Assembly: GCA_003184365.1 (NCBI GenBank) | Contig: NKYR01000017.1 | Coordinates: 310,001 to 374,000, forward strand | DNA from: Evernia prunastri | Taxonomy: Eukaryota; Ascomycota; Lecanoromycetes; Lecanorales; Parmeliaceae | Length of the DNA: 64,000 nt | Direction: 5' to 3' | In this document: positions 32,572 to 43,948 of the stretch, piece by piece | How the letters are laid out: each line of letters opens with the position of its first letter | How positions within the stretch are numbered: the first letter of the stretch is position 1 | Made by a program: the position numbers and the translations under genes | Notes under the pieces: model-generated | What the model saw: the letters and a program-made list of their open reading frames with translations, nothing else | The model's database searches: none | Told to the model about the DNA's origin: nothing

Positions 32572-34709
32572 ATGCCTCGTAATAAGGTGTCAAATGATCT
32601 AGACCATGTGAGGCAGGATCCAAAGCCCACAAAGGCCCTAAAAGAACCCCCCCCAAAGCCATAATCATTGCCCAAGTTCACCCCTACGAAAATCACCAAG
32701 CCATATTCTGATGACCAGGATCAATTGCCAGCTACCATTGCTCCCAATAATTCCTATGCTATTTTCAGCTTGTTTTTTAGCGAAGAGACCCTAAAAGTAC
32801 TCGTACAGCATACAAATAAGTACGCTTTCTTGTATTCAGAAAAGTCTAAGACACGTACTTGATTTTTCATCACAGTCAAAGAATTTCGAGCCTACTTAGA
32901 GATGTTCATTTGAATAAGCCTATATTCGAAGTCTAGTATCAAAGAATTCTAAAATACGAATTTTCTTAAGAAAGCCGTTTATGAACAGATTTTGAAGCAT
33001 ATTAGTCTAAAAAGATGACAACAAATAGATAGATTTTTTTATATCTTAAAGCTTATATTCCCTGATTAAAAGGAAAGCACATTTGACAAATTGAAATTTC
33101 TGAGTAATACGCTTCGATAGATCTTTAAAAAGTACTAAAAAGCGAATATATATCTAGCTATTAATGAGACAATACAGCGATTTATGAAACGTGTCAAGAA
33201 GATTATAAATATTTTCAGTAAATTAATATCAGAGGACTTTAAGATTTGAGTTCTGATCAATTAAGGCTATATATTAAATTAAATATATTATGTCAAAAAT
33301 TAGAATAAGAGCGAGAGATCTCAGAATCTGAACGATTATTGAACTGATGACTTAGGATTCAATCGAACTCAGACTGTTATTCTAAACTTGACAACTCAGA
33401 ACGATATTGCTAAAGATTATTTTCATATTCTATAACTAAATAATCTGTTCTCGAGAGATCGACTATTCTCACAGCTTGATTATGAAAGATTCGAAGTAGC
33501 TGAAACTATACGTGTCATGTAACGGGGTCTAGGCATGCGTGACTGAGCAACTCGTATATTAGTTACTAGATAGACTGAATCCTGAGGAACCCAAGTGGGA
33601 ATCCTCAGAGGCAGCATATTTAGCAGGGGAGAGTGCACCTCCATGCCAAGCAAACTTACTATGCGACTGCTATAGCCGCACAGCTGCACCAGAGGGATAG
33701 TCTCCCGGATCTGGCCTAGATGTATGTTGGATTCCTGGACTTCTGACAGGCCGCCTCATGCCTAGAGACCTCATGGCCCTTACATGTCACAACTACGAAA
33801 AGCGAGAATTTAGAGATTACGAAGAGTATTAAGACATAACGAAAATAGATAGAGTTACGTCGAGAACTGAAAGAGAGAATTCTGAAGCTCAGAATCAAGT
33901 AAAACTCGACTCTGAAATGAGATAAATTATATAAAAGTCTATTAGAGAATAAAAAAGTTATGCAATTTAACTGAAAAGATCAAAATATAATATTGTTTAT
34001 ATTTACTGTCTTAAATGATTAGAAAATAGTGAAACGTCTTCGTCGAAGATCAGCAAAAACAGCCACAAATGCACGTACTTCTAAAGCTATATTTGAAAAT
34101 CAGACCCGAAAAGAGCTTTCTATTTTCGAGTTTATTAACATATACAATTATTACATAAACGGGGTTGACAATGCGAATTAATTACGTTGTTATTACAATA
34201 CACAACGAGTACATTTCAAGAATTGAAAGCCACTATAATATTTTCTACTGAATATCGTCGTCGTCAATAGCTATAAAATAGCTCATTGTATATCGAAGAG
34301 ATCTCGTGCTGAGTTCTGAGAGCATTATAGTCACAGAAAGTTTCGTATCAAACTTGTCAGTCAATTATTCGAGCATTCAAAGCGACTTTCTAATAGATCT
34401 GCTTCAAAAAAAGTCTCTCTATCGACACGAGTATATCCGATGAATCATGGGAGATTAGAATATATGAAAATCAGATCAAAAACATGCGAGGCTTGCTTAC
34501 ATTCAGGGAGAAAAGTGATAAATCCAGCCAAAATCAGAAAATCACTACTGGAAATGTCTGTCAACTTCGTCAGATCACAAGCTTTAGACAAAAGAAAACG
34601 ACGACAGCGAGCTCCCAGAAGTCTATTTGGCTGTAAGCTATGTAACATACATTTATGTAATCATATTGCTTGTTGGAAAGAGCATCTGAAAGCGATACCA
34701 TGTATATAG
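32572..34709 (+). pseudogene. RIP-inactivated piggyBac transposase
   Basis: Readable pieces: KVSNDLDHVRQDP, KITKPYSDDQDQLPAT, YAIFSLFFSEETLKVLVQHT, EQILKHISLKR, and near the end SRSQ-like LDKRKRRQRAPRSLFGCKL with CNHIACWKEHLKAIPC. In between, stops are frequent. The first catalytic Asp reads Asn (AINETIQRF), the second Asn (LNNLFSRD), and the third is kept (NGVDNAN). Split by the insertion at 33518. Confidence 0.85.
33518..33784 (+). mobile_element. Nested 267-bp MITE-like insertion
   Basis: The transposase sequence GAAAC...GTGTCA is interrupted at 33517 and resumes at 33785; TGTCA is present on both sides (33513-33517 and 33785-33789) and only once in the uninterrupted copy. The insert starts TGTAACGGGG and ends GCCCTTACA, so the ends are imperfect inverted repeats (TGTAA.GGG). 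It encodes nothing. Its base composition is balanced, unlike the AT-rich host element around it. Confidence 0.75.
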
Positions 34710-34762
34710 ATTTTTGGTGGGGGATGCCAAGGAATTTTGGACCCCAGGCGCCAATCCGTGGG

Positions 34763-36138
34763 ATACTTCCGTTATGCTGACCCCCGCCGAGAATTATCAC
34801 TATAAAGTGACCCAAAGAGAAAAGTGCTGGCTTGAGACAAAGAAAAGAAAAGAAAAGAAAGAGTATGTCTATCCGTTTGATGTCCTCGTGCCTTGCGATA
34901 TGGCCTCAATTCGACCCCTGCCATCGAGCTTTAGTCGATGTCAAGAGTGTCCTATAGCCATCGTCATACTGTTGCTCGAGGGGACTAGACTTCGCGTCTG
35001 ATCCCCTGGAATGATTTGCGTGCGATTAACCCCTTTCGGAGGGTTTTGTGTTCGTGTCGGCGTCGATGTTGGTATCGTCCAGCAATTCCAGCATGCGATG
35101 ACGATTCTCTAAGTCGAAGGGATGTTGTCCTTTGGAGTGGTCGTCTTACCACCGTGTCATTGACTCTTTCCCGCATTCCTTCCTGCATCAATTCTGGTAG
35201 GGTTGATGATCGGTATGCCTTATACCCTGAGGTCGCCAGGCTGAATAGGCTAAGGGTATGCCTGGCGGAAGATCGATAATCCGAGAGACGACGGTGAAAG
35301 CAAAGGTCTACTTAGGCTCAGGAGAGTGACATTTTTCCCGACGGCTAGATACTCTACGTGTAGGCTTGTAGCTCCACATAAGCGTGACGATTACCAAAAG
35401 CGTGACAGCCTACTCGCGTCTCCTGGCAACGCCGACTCTCTTAACTCCCTTCCGGATAGTAGGTGTCTATGAGTGCTTGCGGTACTAGTCACCATGACAA
35501 TCGCTTGGGAAAATATGTGCCCTTTGAGCTATAAGCATTGTCAACGGTGTGAATGGCTCCATCAACTTAGCCAGCTTGGGTGGAAAGGGTCTCTCACGTC
35601 TCTCACGTCTCCTTTCAGCAGTCTAGGTGTGGCGATCTTCTTGTCATCCTTGATACCTAAAGCCCCCTTTTCGACAATTGACGGAGACAATCCCATCTTG
35701 ACATTCTCAGAGAATCCGCTCGGCCGCCTTCCAATGCAGGTACTCATGATCACCTAAGTCCAGCATGTTCCACGGCGATAATGAGATTGATCGGCTTTAG
35801 CATTAGAGTGTTAAGTTATTACTCATTCTCAACCAAATTATGATAGCCTCAGTGAGTGAGTCAGTGATACGAAAGGGATGATACGAAAGGGAGCGGGAAT
35901 TAAGAAGCTGGCCGTTGGAATCGGGATGAAGTTGCGCCGTCCCGATTTGCGGCAACGCCAACAGGCCAACCAGGCAACAACAACAATACTGACAAAGTTA
36001 CAACATAAGTATAAAGTCTGAAAGCTTCTCCTCACATTAATATTATTATTCTATTCTGATGGTTCATCAATCATAAATATGACGTAAATTTTTGCTGTAT
36101 ATCTCGTCAAGACTCTTTTTTTCTCTTTTCACGCACCT
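34763..36138. other. Intergenic region in the transposon block
   Basis: No gene supported. There is an AAAGAAAAG microsatellite near 34839-34862 and some AT-rich parts near 36030-36120. Confidence 0.4.
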
Positions 36139-36353
36139 TGTACTCTACGGGATGTCCTGGGGGCGCAAGATAGGGGCGCAACGCAAGATTCGCTTAATTT
36201 TACCCACTAACTTAAATTAGTATGGTAGCCCCACCAAAATTTAAGTACCTTGGTAACACACACCGATAGTCCCAATTGCATCATTCAAATAGTCTAATCA
36301 ATCCCACACCAAGTCAACCAAATATCCACAACCCCCCCACAACAATCGCAACC

Positions 36354-37020
36354 ATGGATCCCACCATAGATCCCACCATAGACGCACCTCCCTCCCTTCT
36401 TACAGACCTCACCGTCGCCGTCAACGGCCCTCCCAGCGCGGCCGCAACGCCTACCTGGGTCCCCCATCCCTACCTTGAAGAAGACCTCCATCCTATCCTT
36501 CAACGTGCAATCGATCGCATCCCCCCCTCCCAGCCCCCCCTCCTACTAAGCAGGCAGCTTGGTTAGCTCTGCAGGAGAGGAAAAAGCATGATAAGGCTAA
36601 TGCGCGCAAGTTACTTGCTACAGAGGTCTCTGAAAAGGAGGCCCGACGGCGAGAGAAGCAGGAGAAGCAGGTATCAAAGCCTATCTATCAAATTCCACCC
36701 CCACCAGCCTTCCGCCCCCCTCCCCGTCCTTCCCCGTCTTCTCCTACTGTTCAGCTAGCTCCTCCAACTACTCAGCCACTCCTACAGCCTCNCGTCAAAT
36801 CAAGGAAAAGAAGGCGTGGGAGCAAGAGAAAGGTCTCTCGCAGAAAAGATCCCGAGGACCTACGTTGAATGCTACACTCCAGCCTGCTATGCAGCCCAAT
36901 AAGAAGAAGTCTAAGTCGAATCTGATACCCAGTGAGGATGTCGATGAGAGGGAGTCTCAGCAGCGACGTATTCTAGAGGCGGGCTATTTGCTAGGGGAAC
37001 TCGTTGGGAGCAAGGAATAA
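36354..37020 (+). CDS. Element-encoded Pro/Lys-rich protein, broken
   Basis: A frame starting with MDPTIDPTIDAPPSLLTDLT at 36354 runs to 36566. A one-base shift near 36540 continues it as TKQAAWLALQERKKHDKANA, then EKEARRREKQEKQ and a Pro-rich stretch up to the n at 36792; after it comes IKEKKAWEQEKGLSQKRS and ILEAGYLLGELVGSKE ending at 37020. The tail is repeated at 37612-37821. It looks like the basic C-terminal part of a transposon protein, with no recognised catalytic domain. The gap and frameshift make the true product uncertain. Confidence 0.4.
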
Positions 37021-37221
37021 GCATGAAGTAACTACTCATTACGTCATACATCCAGAAATTTTTACATATAGGCCTTATGGAGTGATTGCGACGTGTTTGC
37101 GACATCATATTGTAGATATCCTACCCAGCTACCCTAATTTTGGTGGGATTACCATACTTATTTGGGTAAGGAGGTAAAATAAGCGAATCTTGCGTTGCGC
37201 CCCTATCTTGCGCCCCCAGGA

Positions 37222-37610
37222 CATTTGCCTCCTTCGCGCCGGCGTCCTACCTTAGTCCCAAAGGCTAACAAGTTAGCGCTGGAACTAAGCTCAAAAAAGT
37301 CTAGATCGCTTCGCGGACTTTTGTTGTAGGACGCCTGCTCCAGAAACCCCGTTTTTATCCAAAACGAGCTTCGTGTCAACAAATTTTTGAATCAATCACA
37401 GATCCATCAATTCTCATCAAAACCACTTAGAAATATATACTACGACGCGTAGAATTATATAGCGAATTCGTTAGTAACAAAATCTAACTCCCTACGGCAA
37501 TATCCCGCGTTGTATACCTTACTAACCTTCGAGGACAGTTGACACCAGACCTATTACGTTCCCTATCTAAATGACCTAACCAACGGGTTACCTCTTTCCG
37601 GCAACGGGTC
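37222..37610. other. Foreign segment between two copies of the element's right half
   Basis: This sequence follows one copy of the right end and precedes the n at 37611. Because the 8-bp duplication pairs the left end with the copy ending at 38029, this segment most likely belongs to another locus carrying the same element. Confidence 0.55.
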
Positions 37611-38171
37611 NAAGGCGTGGGAGCAAGAGAAAGGTCTCTCGCAGAAAAGATCCCGAGGACCTACGTTGAATGCTACACTCCAGCCTGCTATGCAGCCCAA
37701 TAAGAAGAAGTCTAAGTCGAATCTGATACCCAGTGAGGATGTCGATGAGAGGGAGTCTCAGCAGCGACGTATTCTAGAGGCGGGCTATTTGCTAGGGGAA
37801 CTCGTTGGGAGCAAGGAATAAGCATGAAGTAACTACTCATTACGTCATACATCCAGAAATTTTTACATATAGGCCTTATGGAGTGATTGCGACGTGTTTG
37901 CGACATCATATTGTAGATATCCTACCCAGCTACCCTAATTTTGGTGGGGTTACCATACTTATTTGGGTAAGGAGGTAAAATAAGCGAATCTTGCGTTGCG
38001 CCCCTATCTTGCGCCCCCAGGACATCCCGTGTACTCTATGTCTGAGTTGCGCTTACATGCTCCATCTGGTATATACTTCTTCGCACCTGCTCACGCTATG
38101 ATCACTTGACCTTTGCCTGGAAAAATACTTCTTTCTCGAGAATTATTTCTCGATTTGACGCAACTAGAACA

Positions 38172-40043
38172 ATGGATTTACCTTGGTCGCCAATTGCTCT
38201 GAGCTCCGTCGCAGGCTCCTTCTTCCTTGTACATAATGCTCCTCAATACTCCCTCTCCGCGTCCTATGTAAAGACCTTCCTGCTTCTAGAGGCAGTACAA
38301 GTCCTACTCGGTCTATGTTGGCAAGCTGTCCTATACCCAAAGCTATTCAGTCCCATCAGACATCTACCTCAGCCCAAAGTAGGTCCCCATTCACTGCCTG
38401 ACCATGTCTCCCGCTAAGACAATATTGCAGGGCGGCTCATTCCTCAATGGGCAATTCAAGAGGATATCAGCAGAAGTAACCGGCGACCCACATAGAGACT
38501 GGATCAACAATGTTCCCAATGAGGGATTGGTCTATTACACAAGTCTACTCAATCAAGGAAGGCTCCTGGTCACGAGCCCCCAAGCACTAAGCGAAGTCTT
38601 GACGACCAAGAGTTACGACTTTATCAAACCGGAACAGCTTAGGAATGGATTGGGCAGAGTATTGGGCATCGGCATCCTCCTAGCTGAAGGCGATGAGCAC
38701 AAGGTAGGGTCTATCGCATTGCCCAACCGACGGGGCTGATTAACTACCGCAGAGACAACGCAAAACCCTCATGCCAGCTTTTGCCTTTCGTCATGTAAAG
38801 GATTTGTATCCGATTTTCTGGGAGAAGTCCACTAATCTAGTGAACGGGTTGATGTCAGTGGCACGGATAGAGGGCAAGGAAGCAGTCGAAAGCATCGATG
38901 ACGCCACCGTAATCGAAATTGCAGGCTGGTTCAGCCGTGCGACCCTTGATGTTATCGGTAGTGCAGGAATGGGCCATGAATTTGATGCAATCGCCCACCC
39001 GGACACAAAAATCAATGCCACATATCGCAACGTCTTCTCGCCGAGCCGCCAACAGCGGGTAATGGCTCTCTTCGGCCTGTTTCTACCTCAATGGTTTCTA
39101 CGTGCTTTGCCGGTGGCACACAACAATAAAATAGTAGAATCTTCAAACACAATCAAGGAAGTCTGCCGCGAGCTTATCCGCAACAAAAAGAAACAGCTTG
39201 ACCAGAAAGAGAAACGAGTCGACGCTGATATCCTTTCTGTGGCTCTCGAATCTGGTGATTTTACCGAAGAAGACCTCGTCAACCAAATGATGACTTTCCT
39301 TGCCGCTGGCCACGAAACCACAGCTGTAAGTCCACTGCTCGGAAATTTCTTTCCAAACACCTATCCATATGTGTGGAGAGCATTTTGCCGCTCCGGAGTC
39401 TTTCAAAACTCATATCTCTATCTAGAAAAGGAATGCTGACCCAGAAATTGTGTAGTCTGCGATGACCTGGGCATTCTACGTACTGTGTCTACACCCTGAA
39501 GTCCAGACACGGCTACGTGAGGAAGTCCAAGCCAATCTGCCACCAATCGACGATGCAGAGACCGTCACTGCTGCCGATCTGGACAAATGTCACTACCTTC
39601 ACGCCGTCTGCAACGAAGTCTTGAGAGTCTACCCCCCTGTGCCGGTTACCCTTCGAGAAACCGGTCGCGACACCAGCATCCTTGGCCAATACGTTCCCAA
39701 GGGAACTAAAGTCGTGCTGTCACCATGGGCCGTCAATACATCTACTTCGCTTTGGGGACCCGACGCCGACAAGTTCAACCCGGACCGATGGATGGGTCCC
39801 GGCAAAGCCAACTCCGGCGGCGCGGAAAGCAATTACGCTTTCATGACGTTCTTGCATGGACCCAGGAGCTGCATCGGACAAGCTTTTGCTAAGTCGGAGT
39901 TTGCGTGCCTATTGGCTGGCGTGGTGGGGAGGTTTGAGATCAAGCTTGCAGATGAGGATTTCAAACTCGACATTAAAGGAAGCATCACTGCCAAGCCGAG
40001 GAATGGTCTGAAGGTAAGGATCAAGCCGCTTCAAGGGTGGTGA
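38172..40043 (+). CDS. Cytochrome P450 monooxygenase, membrane-anchored
   Basis: Model: join(38172..38378, 38431..38703, 38753..39325, 39456..40043), 546 aa, all introns in phase 0 with GT..AG ends (52, 49 and 130 bp). The N-terminal hydrophobic part (TFLLLEAVQVLLGLCWQAVL) anchors it in the ER. Diagnostic motifs are the I-helix AGHETTA (residues 345-351), the K-helix ExxR (Glu 405, Arg 408 in NEVLR), FNPDRWMG, and the heme loop FLHGPRSCIGQAFA with the axial Cys at about 490. The overall look resembles the CYP4/CYP52-like branch of fungal P450s with short linkers, but family and substrate cannot be fixed by eye. It faces an ene-reductase 360 bp downstream; a shared pathway is possible but unsupported by any backbone enzyme. 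It begins only about 135 bp after the transposon's target site. Confidence 0.92.
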
Positions 40044-40407
40044 GGTATTTGCATTTCAAATTCGTGAAGACATCGTGAAGCTTTTATCAGCATCGCTGCG
40101 TGTGACTATTGAGGAGTGTTTGTATGATTTTTTGAGGTCGTTTCATGACTTATAGAAGCTCTGCGGTTTCGTTACTCATCGTTATATCTGGGATGAATAA
40201 GATGCTTTATACTCGTACATAAGCTAGCAGAGTGTACCAGTACATGAATCTATCGTACATACGCAACAAACGTTTCATCACCCAAACAGCTAGCAAGGAG
40301 GCCTGTTTCAAAATGTCTTCTTGTCATGCTTCGATTCTACTTGTATTCATATCTATATGCGTCGTCGATTTCGTCGATTAATGTACAGCTCCGCAGCATC
40401 ATAGCAT
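40044..40407. other. 3' spacer between convergent genes
   Basis: No feature was recognised. Confidence 0.4.
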
Positions 40408-41801
40408 CTACATCTTGCCCTTCTTAGGCGCACCCGGCCGTCCGCCAAAACCCCATCTGATCTGATTGGCGACATTTACTTGGACCCCCAGCTCTTCAGC
40501 CCAGGTCCACACGAGCCCGGGATTCTTTTGAAACATCCTACCCACGATCGCCAAGTCGAGGCCCTCCTCAAGCAGTTGCTGTGCCTGCTTGCCGCCGGTG
40601 ATGGTACCGACGGTGCCGACGGCCATCTTGTCGCCCACTTGCTCTTTGACCGCTTTGGCGAACGGGGCTTGGTACCCGGGACCGGTCTTGAGCTTTTGCT
40701 TCGGGTGGAGTCCACCGCTGCTCACGTCCAGGAGGTCGACTCCCATGTCCGCCAGGATCCCCGCGAGTCTGACCGTGTCTTCGACCTTCCAGCTTTCCAT
40801 GTCCTTTTCCTCCTCGAGCCAGTCGGTGGCAGAAATCCGCAGGAACAGAGGCATGGACTTTGGGATGGTGGCGCGAGTCAGCTCGACTAGTTCGCGCGTA
40901 AGGCGGGTGCGGTTGTCGAAGCTACCGCCGTAAGAGTCTGTGCGTTTGTTGCTGGCGGGGGAGTTGAAGGAGTGCAGGAGGTAGCCGCTGGGATATGGTA
41001 AGTTGTGGATTCGGGATGGTATGGGTCTTTATTGCGGGAGACTTACTGCGCATTGTGAATCTCAATCACGTCAAATCCGCAAGCAACAGCCCGCTTGACG
41101 GAGGCCACAAAAGCCTTTTTGAGACCCTCGATATCTTCTATTGTCATCTCTTTCGGGAACGGCAACTTCTCGCTGTAAGGAACGGCACTGGGCGCATAGG
41201 TGTCGTCAGGCCAGCCGTTGACCTCTTTGGTGGCGACGGCTCCCGAGCTCAGCCAAGGCGCGACCGTCGATGCCTTCCTCCCCGCGTGGCCCAGCTGGAT
41301 TCCAATCTTCTGACCTTGACTGTGTGCGAACTCGACGGTCTTCCTCAAGGGTTCCATCTGCGAGTCTAGCCACAGGCCGGAGTCTTCGGGTGTGATGCGG
41401 CCTTCCGCTGTGACCGATGTGGCTTCCACCATTGTGAGTCCGGGCCCTCGTTGGATGATGCCGCCAAGGTGGGTCAGGTGCCACGCGGTGTGATGGCCGT
41501 TTTCTGCCGAGTATTGACATAATGGGGAGAGCTGAGAGATGCGTCAGTCAGTCGTGGCCTTGCCATACTCTCGGTGGGGCGGACAGACCATGATGCGATT
41601 CTGCAGGGTAACGCCCCGCAGCTTTAGGGGTTGGAAGAGCTTCGGGGGATGGGAACCATCGGGTTGGGGATCCGAGGCCGTGCCGGCCGGCGGTTGCTGC
41701 GCTGGGGTGTAGTAACTTATGCCCTTGGCGGCTTCATTTTCGATGTTCTGGTGGCTGAAGTCCTGATCTTTGGACTCGTGGATGTTGTGGTGCTCGGGCA
41801 T
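40408..41801 (-). CDS. NADH:flavin oxidoreductase, old yellow enzyme family (YqjM-like)
   Basis: Model: complement(join(40408..40987, 41047..41531, 41589..41801)), 425 aa. Motifs in order: LFQPLKLRGVTLQNRIM, LSPLCQYSAENGHHTAWHL, GGIIQRGPGLTMVEATSV, IGIQLGHAGRKAS, FDVIEIHNAHGYLLHSFNSP, PLFLRISATDWLEE, GVDLLDVSSGGLHP and DLAIVGRMFQKNPG. These are the FMN-binding TIM barrel and the class III (YqjM/XenA-like) signatures, including the Cys in SPLCQYS that tunes the flavin and the His/Asn pair of this class. It reduces activated C=C bonds with NAD(P)H; the natural substrate is unknown. The first intron uses a GTCTGT donor. The Met at 41801 was chosen because the longer frame upstream has no ATG. 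Confidence 0.9.
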
Positions 41802-42221
41802 TTTGAGGTGTATTTTGGACTGGAGCAGGAGAGAGCGAGTGACCGTTTCGATGGCTGTGGAATTGGAGATCAATTGTGGGAGGAGAGAGCAAGTTATAGA
41901 AAGCAGGTGCTTCGATTAATAATAATGAGCATACTGCGTATTGTGAGCATCCGCCATCCGGGACACCTTGGGATGACGCAACGTGGGGCAGCGTGTGGGC
42001 AGATAATATAGGCCGAGATGGCTTACTGAGATCTCGGGTAGGGGCCCCGGGAGCGGTACCCCCAATTCTTGCTACCCGCACTCCCGCAGTCTTGCGACAT
42101 TATTGACAAACGAGAACAGCAGTTCGAAAGGTAACAATGTCTCCTGTGCTCCGTACATTTTGAAAATTGTACTCACCATCGTGCCTGCTCGTCCCTCACA
42201 GCAAAGCTCGGTTCTCTATGA
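41802..42221. other. Intergenic region
   Basis: Upstream of the ene-reductase gene and downstream of the small secreted protein gene. No feature was recognised. Confidence 0.4.
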
Positions 42222-42946
42222 CTACCACCCACAGCCACATTTGTAGTCACGGTAGACCAAAGCACATTCCTCCCTCGTCGGCTCACGTTCGTAATATAAA
42301 TACCAAGGCCCAGTCTCGCCAGCTGGCGTGCTCGCACTGAGCTGTTCCAGAAAAGTGTAATACCCATCTGCCTAGAGATCGTATCCGTCAGCATTTGTGG
42401 CACTCCCATTTCCACCGCCTCGCGACCAAGGGGTATCTACCCACCTCACTCGCGTTCCCACTCAATGCAAAAGCACAGTCATACGGCCCATTTGCACTGA
42501 ATCCCAAGCCCTTCCAGACCACAGAGCCATTGGGCGCCAGATACGTCCCGCCAGTCAGCATCGCGCCTTTCTCGTTGTATTGCGACTGGTTGGAGTCGAT
42601 ACTTTGTGCGAGCACTGGGATAATATGCCAATCATCGAGCTCGAAGGTCTTGGGTTTGAAATCGCAGAAGGTAATGGTTTCATTGAAGTTGGAGCCGTAA
42701 ACACCTTGGAATGAGCGAATCGTTTGCGTCGTACGGTTATGATAGTTGAATGTATTCGGGACCGGGCATCCTGAGGGATGATCCGTGAGTATTCGCATGT
42801 GGAAAAGGTTGTATGGAGTTCTTCCTCGGTGTTGGAGATGCACTAACCTTGGCCAAGAACATGGGCCACGAACCCAAGGGTCAATGGCTGAGGAGGTCAG
42901 AGAGGTACATGTGCGTGGCTGGAAAAAGTCTTACCGTGAGAAACAT
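42222..42946 (-). CDS. Small secreted six-cysteine protein, 4 exons
   Basis: Model: complement(join(42222..42371, 42445..42770, 42848..42887, 42935..42946)), 175 aa. The four pieces join in phase and produce a textbook signal peptide across the first two exons (MFLTPLTLGFVAHVLGQG). The mature part has six Cys (in GCPVPN, TFCDF, YDCAF, EECAL and KCGCGW), several NxS/T sites, and a GSVVWKGLGFSANGPYDC stretch; it ends KCGCGW. The first coding exon has only 12 nt. I do not recognise a family. The size, secretion and even Cys count fit effector-like or cell-surface proteins, which is inference only. Confidence 0.65.
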
Positions 42947-43948
42947 ATTCGTATCGCTCTTGGTTTCATCATTCGATTCGAACGCGGATTTACTTGCCTA
43001 TGTAAGGCAATGCCAAATCAATGATATAGAGCGATTCGTCTCTGTCATTGCTTAGTAAAGATTTGAAAGCCGATGGTCGTCGGCCGCTATGAGCGGGCAG
43101 GCTTAGTACATATGCTGTTTCTTAAGTTCCGGAACGACTTTCACGAAGCTATGTCTAGCGAGGGACACTTGTAGAGTTAACATCGAGCCTATTGGGATCT
43201 GGTAATCAAGGGGTTCCCATCGTAAGAGAGGCCATGAGGTATTGCTGCAAATGCTGTATTCAGGATGTACTCGACAATTATGTAAAGTTTTCCATGAGCT
43301 GCGGTGGATCAAGACGATGGCAGTATTATTGACAGCTAAAGATGAATTTTGCACTCTAAGAGAAGACAAGACAACCCACAGTATATTAATGGAGTCATCA
43401 CGCCAGTCCAATTTCTCATGATGCATGATCTGGTTTCAGGAGAGACAAAAGGAGAAAACAGTCTTACTCCACTTCTACACTTGTCAAGAAGTAGAGAGAG
43501 ATAGTCCTCAAAATTGATTGTACTACTCACCCGAACGACTCTCCTTTCAACTGATTTCCCGGGATGGATTAATGATGTGATGGATACTCGATAGTGAATA
43601 ATCAGTGATTAAACCCGCCAAGGATCAAAGAGCTTCCAGGTTTCAAGGGCAGCTTTACCGAAGGTGCTTAGGTTGCCGCTCCTCTTAAAATTGTCTCTAA
43701 CGGCCCCCAAAAACGACGATCTGCTGATGGCCTGATGCTAGGATCCGCCAACGTCACATCTGCCCCCCACCCTCCTAGGCATCCTGGCCACATCTTTTAC
43801 CCCCCCCATTCATGTACTGTCAGCAATAGGATAGAATTCAAAACTTTACTCCATGCAAGGCTCTGACTCTTTTCTATTACCTGGGAAACAAACATATCAT
43901 TAAAGATACGAGTAGGCAGCACCACGGCTTGCCTTACCCACCTCTTGA
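42947..43948. other. Divergent intergenic region
   Basis: About 1 kb between the divergent starts of the secreted protein and the BTB gene. No gene is supported. Confidence 0.4.

Larger units (their letters stand above)
32459..34762 (+). mobile_element. Second piggyBac-type copy, RIP-degraded
   Basis: Ends are CCCACGGATTGGC at 32459 and its complement at 34762. The sequence aligns by eye through its full length with the 17.7-21.9 kb pieces (for example the MPRNKVSNDLDHVRQD start at 32572 and the Cys/His tail near 34480-34690) but is AT enriched. Changes are overwhelmingly C-to-T or G-to-A, with many TGG/CAA/CGA codons turned into stops. Length is 2,304 bp including a 267-bp insertion plus its 5-bp duplication. 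No TTAA at the ends. Confidence 0.88.
36147..38029 (+). mobile_element. Long-TIR DNA transposon with 8-bp target duplication, misassembled inside
   Basis: TGTACTCT is repeated at 36139-36146 and 38030-38037. The ends carry long inverted repeats: CGGGATGTCCTGGGGGCGCA from 36148, its complement ending at 38029; about 48 bp match perfectly and similarity goes on to about 95 bp. The right half occurs twice (36811-37221 and 37612-38027), separated by foreign sequence and n bases at 36792 and 37611. An 8-bp duplication fits hAT or MULE-like elements; no DDE motif is visible, so I cannot choose. The left repeat is followed by an encoded Pro-rich protein. Confidence 0.75.

Noticed and set aside
35016..35757. 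Plus-strand frames of 87-94 codons after the second piggyBac copy
   Set aside because: No family similarity; transposon-rich, mixed-composition DNA.
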